DNA of 64,000 nt from Nocardioides psychrotolerans (GTDB taxonomy: Bacteria > Actinomycetota > Actinomycetes > Propionibacteriales > Nocardioidaceae): the NCBI RefSeq assembly GCF_900113685.1, contig NZ_FOQG01000004.1, positions 172,479-236,478 of the forward strand. The letters are read 5' to 3'. Within the stretch, counting starts at the first letter, position 1, and every line of letters starts with the position of its first letter. Positions 59,682-64,000 of this stretch are shown piece by piece. A program made the position numbers and the translations under genes. The notes beneath the pieces were generated by a model. That model did not search any database, was not told where the DNA came from, and worked only from the letters and a program-made list of their open reading frames with translations.

Positions 59682-60305
59682 ATGCCCGTGACCGACGCGT
59701 CCGTCTACGCCGATCCGGCAGCCGAGAGGCTGTTCACGGGGGCGACCGTCATCACCTTCGTCCGCACGGTCGTCTCGCTCGCGCTGTGCCTCTACGCCGC
59801 GGTCGACGAGAGCCTCACCCTGCTGGTCATCGGCCTGGTCGTCTACTGGGTCGGCGACATGGCCGACGGCGGCTATGCCCGCCTCTTCGACTGCGAGACC
59901 CGCATCGGCGGCACGCTCGACATCATGTGCGACCGCATCAACTGCGCCGGCTTCTACATCGGGCTGGCCTGGCTGCAGCCCGAGATGGTGCTGCCGGTGG
60001 CGGTCTACCTCTTCAACTTCATGGTCATCGACATGTTCCTGTCGCTGGCCTTCCTGGCCTGGCCGATTCGCAGCCCCAACTACTTCTACGTCGTCGACGC
60101 CCGCCTCTACCGCTGGAACTGGTCCAAGCCGGCCAAGGCGGTCAACTCCGCGCTCTTCGCGGTGCTCCTGCTGGTGACGGGCTGGTGGCAGGTGGGACTG
60201 GTGATCGCCCTGGCCCTGGTCGTGCTCAAGTGCATCTCGCTGCGGTGGCTGTTCCAGCTCGGGCTGCCCGTTCCGGAGCGCGCTGAGCGCACCAGGACAG
60301 CATGA
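59682..60305 (+). CDS. CDP-alcohol phosphatidyltransferase
   Basis: 207-residue membrane enzyme that joins a CDP-linked lipid to an alcohol. The complete family motif D-x2-DG-x2-AR-x8-G-x3-D-x3-D is present (D59, D62, G63, A66-R67, G76, D80, D84). About six hydrophobic helices. Which alcohol it uses is unclear. Its stop overlaps the start of the VTT-domain gene (ATGA), so both proteins are probably made together. Confidence 0.9.
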   Translation: MPVTDASVYADPAAERLFTGATVITFVRTVVSLALCLYAAVDESLTLLVIGLVVYWVGDMADGGYARLFDCETRIGGTLDIMCDRINCAGFYIGLAWLQPEMVLPVAVYLFNFMVIDMFLSLAFLAWPIRSPNYFYVVDARLYRWNWSKPAKAVNSALFAVLLLVTGWWQVGLVIALALVVLKCISLRWLFQLGLPVPERAERTRTA

Positions 60306-60763
60306 GCCTGAGCCTGGCCTTCTGGACGTTCGGCGTCAGCATCGCCTCGGCGTTGTTCCCGCTGATCAACATGGAGGTCATCCTCGGCGGCATGGCGGCG
60401 ACCGTCGGTGGCCACGCGTTCACGTTGGCGATGATCGCCGGCGCGGGCCAGACGGTCGGCAAGATCGTCTGGTACGAGGCGACCCGACGCAGCATCGAGA
60501 CCGACTGGGTGCAGAAGAAGCTGTCCGGCGACAAGGTGAAGGCCAGCTATGCGCGCTGGCAGGCCCGCATGGAGGGGCGCCCGTTCTTCGCCGGCGCGAT
60601 CATGCTGGTCTCGGCCTTCGGGGGCATCCCGCCGCTGCTGGTCATGGCCGCCGTGGCCGGGGCGCTGAAGATGCGGATGTACGTCTTCCTGCCCACGATC
60701 TTCGTCGGACGCACCCTGCGTTTCTGGCTGGTGCTCGCCGGGGTCGAGTCACTTCTCGGTTGA
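60302..60763 (+). CDS. Small VTT/DedA-type (YqaA-like) membrane protein
   Basis: 153 residues. It shows the short VTT-domain layout: FPLINMEVILGGMAA near the start, AGAGQTVGKIVWYEA, and the re-entrant-like SAFGGIPPLLVMAAVAGALKMRM followed by FVGRTLRFWLV. Proteins of this group are linked to lipid movement across membranes. It overlaps the CDP-alcohol phosphotransferase gene, fitting a shared role in making and moving a phospholipid (inference). Confidence 0.82.
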   Translation: MSLSLAFWTFGVSIASALFPLINMEVILGGMAATVGGHAFTLAMIAGAGQTVGKIVWYEATRRSIETDWVQKKLSGDKVKASYARWQARMEGRPFFAGAIMLVSAFGGIPPLLVMAAVAGALKMRMYVFLPTIFVGRTLRFWLVLAGVESLLG

Positions 60764-60790
60764 CGGCAGGGGGCCGGTAGGATCAGCGGC

Positions 60791-60949
60791 ATGTCGCTGA
60801 GCCAGATCACGCTGTCCCTGAGCCGGGCCGCCGAGGAGCAACACGAGCAGGTCATCAACCCCTGGTGGGTGGGGCTCATGGCCATCGGCATCCTCCTGGG
60901 GATGCTCTTCGCCCTGGTCGCCTTCGGCGGAGGACGCGAGCACAGCTGA
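60791..60949 (+). CDS. Small single-helix membrane protein
   Basis: 52 residues: [20 protein letters not shown], then a hydrophobic helix ([21 protein letters not shown]) and a short polar end. ATG 60791, stop 60949, 10 bases before nadD. Its position between the VTT gene and nadD without other coding potential supports a real gene. Function unknown. Confidence 0.65.
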   Translation: MSLSQITLSLSRAAEEQHEQVINPWWVGLMAIGILLGMLFALVAFGGGREHS

Positions 60950-60959
60950 GTGTCGACGC

Positions 60960-61619
60960 ATGACTGACGCCACCCCCGTGCGCCGCCGTGTCGGCGTCAT
61001 GGGTGGCACGTTCGACCCCATCCACCACGGGCACCTCGTGGCGGCCTCCGAGGTGCAGGCATGGTTCGACCTCGACGAGGTCGTCTTCGCTCCCACGGGC
61101 AGGCCGTGGCAGAAGTCCGAGCGCGACGTCTCTCCGCCCGAGCACCGCTACCTGATGACGGTCATCGCGACTGCCGCCAACCCGCGGTTCACGGTCTCGC
61201 GCGTCGACATCGACCGCGAGGGACCGACGTACACCGTCGACACGCTGCGCGACCTCAGCGCCGCGATGCCCGACGCCGACCTCTACTTCATCACCGGCGC
61301 CGACGCGCTGACCGACATCTTCAGCTGGCACGACGCCGACGGGCTCTTCGAGCTCGCCCAGTTCGTCGGCTGCACGCGCCCCGGCTACGACATGGACCCC
61401 GAGACTATCGCGGCGCTGCCGTCCTCGCGGGTCACGATCGTGGAGATCCCCGCGCTGGCGATCTCCTCGACTGACTGCCGTGAGCGTCAGCGCCGTGGCC
61501 AGCCCGTCTGGTACCTCGTGCCCGACGGTGTGGTCCAGTACATCCAGAAGCACCGTCTCTACCCCTCCTCCGAGCCCGACCCCACTCCCACCCCGTCCCC
61601 GACCAGAGAAGCCTCATGA
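60960..61619 (+). CDS. nadD: Nicotinate-nucleotide adenylyltransferase
   Basis: 219-residue enzyme joining nicotinate mononucleotide and ATP in NAD synthesis. It has [11 protein letters not shown] (residues 15-25) for the adenylate and the C-terminal [10 protein letters not shown] Pro/Ser/Thr-rich tail of about 20 residues follows the fold. Its stop overlaps rsfS (ATGA). Confidence 0.95.
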   Translation: MTDATPVRRRVGVMGGTFDPIHHGHLVAASEVQAWFDLDEVVFAPTGRPWQKSERDVSPPEHRYLMTVIATAANPRFTVSRVDIDREGPTYTVDTLRDLSAAMPDADLYFITGADALTDIFSWHDADGLFELAQFVGCTRPGYDMDPETIAALPSSRVTIVEIPALAISSTDCRERQRRGQPVWYLVPDGVVQYIQKHRLYPSSEPDPTPTPSPTREAS

Positions 61620-61999
61620 CTGCCACCGACCATGCCGTCGAGCTCGTCGTCGCCGCCGCCCGCGCCGCGTCCGACAAGCTCGCCACCCAGATCGTCGCCT
61701 TCGACGTGAGCGAGCAGCTCGCGATCACCGACGCCTTCGTCCTCGCCTCGGCCTCCAACGACCGGCAGGTGAAGGCGATCGTCGACGCGGTCGAGGACTC
61801 GCTGCGCGCCATCGGCTCCAAGCCGATCCGCCGCGAGGGCGAGCGTGACGGTCGCTGGGTGCTCATCGACTACGGCGAGATCGTCGTGCACGTCCAGCAC
61901 GAGGAGGAGCGCCAGTTCTACGCGCTCGAGCGGCTCTGGCGCGACTGCCCCACGATCAAGCTGCCTGCCGACATCACGGGCCCGCCGCAGGGTGCCTGA
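61616..61999 (+). CDS. rsfS: Ribosome silencing factor RsfS
   Basis: 127-residue RsfS/Iojap protein, which binds L14 and keeps ribosomal subunits apart when nutrients are short. Motifs: [54 protein letters not shown]. Coupled to nadD, and its last 8 bases overlap the phosphatase start, the usual nadD-rsfS-phosphatase order of actinobacteria. Confidence 0.96.
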   Translation: MTATDHAVELVVAAARAASDKLATQIVAFDVSEQLAITDAFVLASASNDRQVKAIVDAVEDSLRAIGSKPIRREGERDGRWVLIDYGEIVVHVQHEEERQFYALERLWRDCPTIKLPADITGPPQGA

Positions 62000-62651
62000 C
62001 GCACGCACCCTCGTCCTGCTTCGCCACGGCCGGACCGCGTGGAACCAGGCGCGCCGCATCCAGGGCCACGCCGACGCCGAGCTCGACGAGACCGGCCACG
62101 CGCAGGCGCAGGCCGTCGCGCAGCACGTCGCCGCGCTGCGACCGGTGCACCTGTGGACCTCCGACCTGACCCGGGCGGCCACGACGGCGTCGTACGTCGC
62201 TCGGGCGTGCGGCCTGGAGGCGGTCGCCGACGCGCGCCTGCGGGAGTACGCCCTGGGCTCGCGCGAGGGGTGGACCCACGACGACTACGCCGCGCGGCAC
62301 CCGGAGGAGTTCGCGGCCTTCCGGACCGGCGATTTCGACGTGGTGCCCGACGGTGAGGGCACGATCGCGGTCGAGAAGCGGATGCGTGCCGCGCTGCTCG
62401 ACCTGCTCGACGTGACCCCGCAGGGTGGGCTGTCGGTCGCGGTGTCCCACGGCGCGGCCCTGCGCGTCGTCGTCGCCTCACTGCTGTCCTGGGACGTCGA
62501 CCAGCTGCGCACGCTGGGCGCCCTCGACAACTGCGGGTGGGCGCTCCTGACCGAGGTGCCTGCGACCGGTGGCTTCCGGCTGGGTGCCTACAACCGGGTC
62601 GCGCCGGCCCGAGGGGGACCCGGATTCGCGTCCCGGATCGGCGTTGGCTAA
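61992..62651 (+). CDS. Histidine phosphatase family protein
   Basis: 219 residues of the phosphoglycerate-mutase-like superfamily. The phospho-accepting H12 is in LLRHGRTAWN and the second His in VAVSHGAALR. It lacks features that would make it a glycolytic mutase; position after rsfS suggests the actinobacterial broad-specificity phosphatase (GpgP-like) but the substrate is open. The GTG at 61992 overlaps rsfS. Confidence 0.9.
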   Translation: MPDARTLVLLRHGRTAWNQARRIQGHADAELDETGHAQAQAVAQHVAALRPVHLWTSDLTRAATTASYVARACGLEAVADARLREYALGSREGWTHDDYAARHPEEFAAFRTGDFDVVPDGEGTIAVEKRMRAALLDLLDVTPQGGLSVAVSHGAALRVVVASLLSWDVDQLRTLGALDNCGWALLTEVPATGGFRLGAYNRVAPARGGPGFASRIGVG

Positions 62652-62663
62652 TATTTCGCGAGT

Positions 62664-62688
62664 TGTCAGGGCTTCGGCCCGGATGACA
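62664..62688 (+). terminator. UUCG hairpin after the nadD operon
   Basis: GGGC-TTCG-GCCC (62669-62680) capped stem extended by TGTCA (62664-62668) and TGACA (62684-62688) with a 3-base bulge, 13 bases after the phosphatase stop and just before the tRNA gene. Confidence 0.6.
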
Positions 62689-62695
62689 CCCCGAT

Positions 62696-62771
62696 GGGGG
62701 TGTGGCGCAGCTGGTAGCGCATCTGCATGGCATGCAGAGGGTCAGGGGTTCGAGTCCCCTCACCTCCACCA
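62696..62771 (+). tRNA. tRNA-Ala (GGC)
   Basis: 76 bases including an encoded CCA. Acceptor GGGGGTG pairs with CACCTCC (one G-T pair). D arm GCGC/GCGC (62705-62708 and 62717-62720). Anticodon stem TCTGC/GCAGA closes the loop ATGGCAT with anticodon GGC at 62729-62731. T arm AGGGG/CCCCT with loop TTCGAGT. Reads GCC, the commonest Ala codon in this DNA. Confidence 0.96.
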
Positions 62772-62824
62772 TCACGAGGCGGTCTCCTGCTGGGGCCGCC
62801 TCGGGTGCATTTCGGCGCCCTCCC

Positions 62825-63670
62825 TCAGGACGTCGTACGACGGGTCCCGTCGTCGTCGTAGGAGATGCCGCCCATGTCGACCACGCGCCGCGCGTTGGCC
62901 AGGGCCGTGACGACGCAGGTGCCGAGCGGGCCGCTGCGGTCGAACATCGCGGCGGTGCCGACGGAGATGCCGTCCTGCTCCACGCGGTCGACCGCGGACA
63001 GGCCGATCTCGACGCCGACCGGCGGACGGACGAGCGTGAGGGTGATGTCGGTGTTGATGTATTCCACCCCATGGCTGCCCCAGTTGGTGACGAGGCTGGC
63101 GCCGTCCGCGATCGCAGCGGCGGCCTGGAAGGGCGTGATGGCCTCGCCGGCGACGACCGGGATCGCGGAGTTCCACGACTGCTTGCGCGACCCGTTCTGG
63201 TGCTGGCCGAAGTCCTGCGTCCAGCCGACCTCGGAGTGGAAGTAGGGCACGTGGGGCTCGTCGGTCGGGGGAGCGACGTCGTGCGGGGGCGGGGCGGGGC
63301 GCTCGTCGGGGCCCCACACCTCGCCCCCGGTCGAGGCCGTCGGCTTCAGGAAGACCGCGCTGGCCCGGGCCACCCGCTCGCCCGACTGCGTCATCGTCGC
63401 GTCGACCAGGCAGATCCGGGAGCCCTCGCGCACCACCTGGGTGCTGACCTCGCAGGGCTGCATCCGCGCGGCACGGAACAGGTCGACGGTGTAGCGGGTC
63501 GGTTGGAGGTCGTCGCGACCGAGTGCGGTCACGGCTCGCTCGAGGGCACGTCCCAGGGCGCCGCTGACCGCCACGCCGTGCATCTGGTCGCTGCTCCACA
63601 TGCTCTGGGCCATGGAGGTCGGGACGAGGGTGTCGCCCTCGGGGGCGAAGAAGGCGAGAGAGGGGTCCAC
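62825..63670 (-). CDS. Acyl-CoA thioesterase-like double-hotdog protein
   Basis: 281 residues of the TesB-like/DUF-type thioesterase group with two hotdog units. Segments RYTVDLFRAARMQPCEVSTQVVREGSRICLVDATM (first unit) and VEYINTDITLTLVRPPVGVEIGLSAVDRVEQDGISVGTAAMFD (second unit) are typical. It would hydrolyse medium or long acyl-CoA. The GTG at 63670 is chosen; the frame is open further upstream but lies over the divergent gene. A Pro-rich linker (RPAPPPHDVAPP) joins the units. Confidence 0.85.
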   Translation of the reverse strand: MDPSLAFFAPEGDTLVPTSMAQSMWSSDQMHGVAVSGALGRALERAVTALGRDDLQPTRYTVDLFRAARMQPCEVSTQVVREGSRICLVDATMTQSGERVARASAVFLKPTASTGGEVWGPDERPAPPPHDVAPPTDEPHVPYFHSEVGWTQDFGQHQNGSRKQSWNSAIPVVAGEAITPFQAAAAIADGASLVTNWGSHGVEYINTDITLTLVRPPVGVEIGLSAVDRVEQDGISVGTAAMFDRSGPLGTCVVTALANARRVVDMGGISYDDDGTRRTTS

Positions 63671-63755
63671 GGACGTGACGCTAGTGGGCCGGTGACAGCA
63701 GGGCTCCGGAGGTCTAGGTTGCGACACAGGTGGGGGTCGACGAGAGGCAGGGAAC

Positions 63756-64000
63756 ATGCGAGCACTACTCGTGGGAGCGGCGGTCATGGCCGTGATGCTC
63801 CCGACCGCTCTCGCGGCGCAGGCAGCAGCGCCACGAGCGCCGGTGACGGTCACGATCAGGGCCGAGGGGACCGACCTGTCCGGGACGGTCTCCAGCGCCA
63901 AGCCGCTCAGGTGCGCGGCCAACCGGACGGTCAAGCTCTACAAGCTCATCGATGGCGAGCCGCACCTCTGGGCCAACGACACGACCGAGAAGCAGGGCGG
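63756..64000 (+). CDS. Secreted protein, N-terminal fragment
   Basis: The gene runs off the window. About 81 residues are visible: a signal peptide (RALLVGAAVMAVMLPTALAAQA), then a beta-rich start (PVTVTIRAEGTDLSGTVSSAKPLRCAANRTVKLYK) like extracellular Ig-like repeats. AGGCAGGGA lies upstream of the ATG at 63756. Divergent from the thioesterase gene. Confidence 0.7.
   Translation, partial: MRALLVGAAVMAVMLPTALAAQAAAPRAPVTVTIRAEGTDLSGTVSSAKPLRCAANRTVKLYKLIDGEPHLWANDTTEKQG

Overview
The window is chromosomal DNA of a high-GC actinobacterium. GTG starts are frequent, genes are dense and often overlap by the 4-base ATGA/GTGA arrangement, and there are actinobacterial markers: NucS mismatch endonuclease, GlgE-type glucan synthesis, the crotonyl-CoA carboxylase/reductase plus ethylmalonyl-CoA mutase pair, and a 19-bp DtxR/IdeR-type iron box. 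The gene set suits Nocardioides or a close relative in the Propionibacteriales; that placement is inference. No phage, insertion sequence, CRISPR array or rRNA was seen. One tRNA-Ala(GGC) is present.

Layout. 1-10 kb: end of an MFS transporter, a DUF4240-like protein, cobalamin adenosyltransferase, a membrane protein, a STAS protein, ethylmalonyl-CoA mutase, an iron-box-preceded Cys-rich small protein with ferritin, an exported beta-helix protein with a partner, D-amino-acid oxidase and a PAS histidine kinase. 10-23.5 kb: NucS with a DUF952 protein, a double 3-hydroxyacyl-CoA dehydrogenase, a frameshifted GNAT gene, a secreted subtilase, a GH114 protein, a hydrolase, a CGNR regulator opposite a DMT transporter, a methyltransferase, and a decayed ECF sigma/membrane-protein pair. 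23.5-37 kb: a repeat-filled gap, AI-2E-type transporter with a coiled-coil protein, Ccr, methylmalonyl-CoA epimerase opposite thiolase-MeaB, PH-domain and CoA-transferase genes, a thioredoxin-fold/TPR protein, an EI24 remnant, a LysR/EamA pair and a NUDIX protein. 37-53.5 kb: a second repeat element, then the glgE-treS-mak-glgB operon, an M36 metallopeptidase, glgP and glgX. 53.5-64 kb: crotonase, etfBA, a lysyl-oxidase-like protein, proA, a CDP-alcohol phosphotransferase with a VTT protein, nadD-rsfS-phosphatase, the tRNA, a thioesterase and the start of a secreted protein.

Two metabolic themes dominate. First, thiolase, 3-hydroxybutyryl-CoA dehydrogenase, crotonase, Ccr, epimerase, Ecm, the MeaB chaperone and the cobalamin adenosyltransferase together cover the route from acetyl-CoA to methylsuccinyl-CoA (ethylmalonyl-CoA pathway, or supply of C4/C5 acyl-CoA), with EtfAB as electron carrier. 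Second, GlgE, TreS, maltokinase, GlgB, GlgP and GlgX make up a trehalose-to-alpha-glucan synthesis and breakdown set.

The less ordinary content is a palindromic intergenic repeat family (23.47-23.58 kb and 37.35-37.68 kb), several genes in decay (sigma factor and partner, GNAT, EI24), the iron-box/Cys-rich-protein/ferritin unit, and a bacterial lysyl oxidase homologue that keeps the copper and quinone residues.
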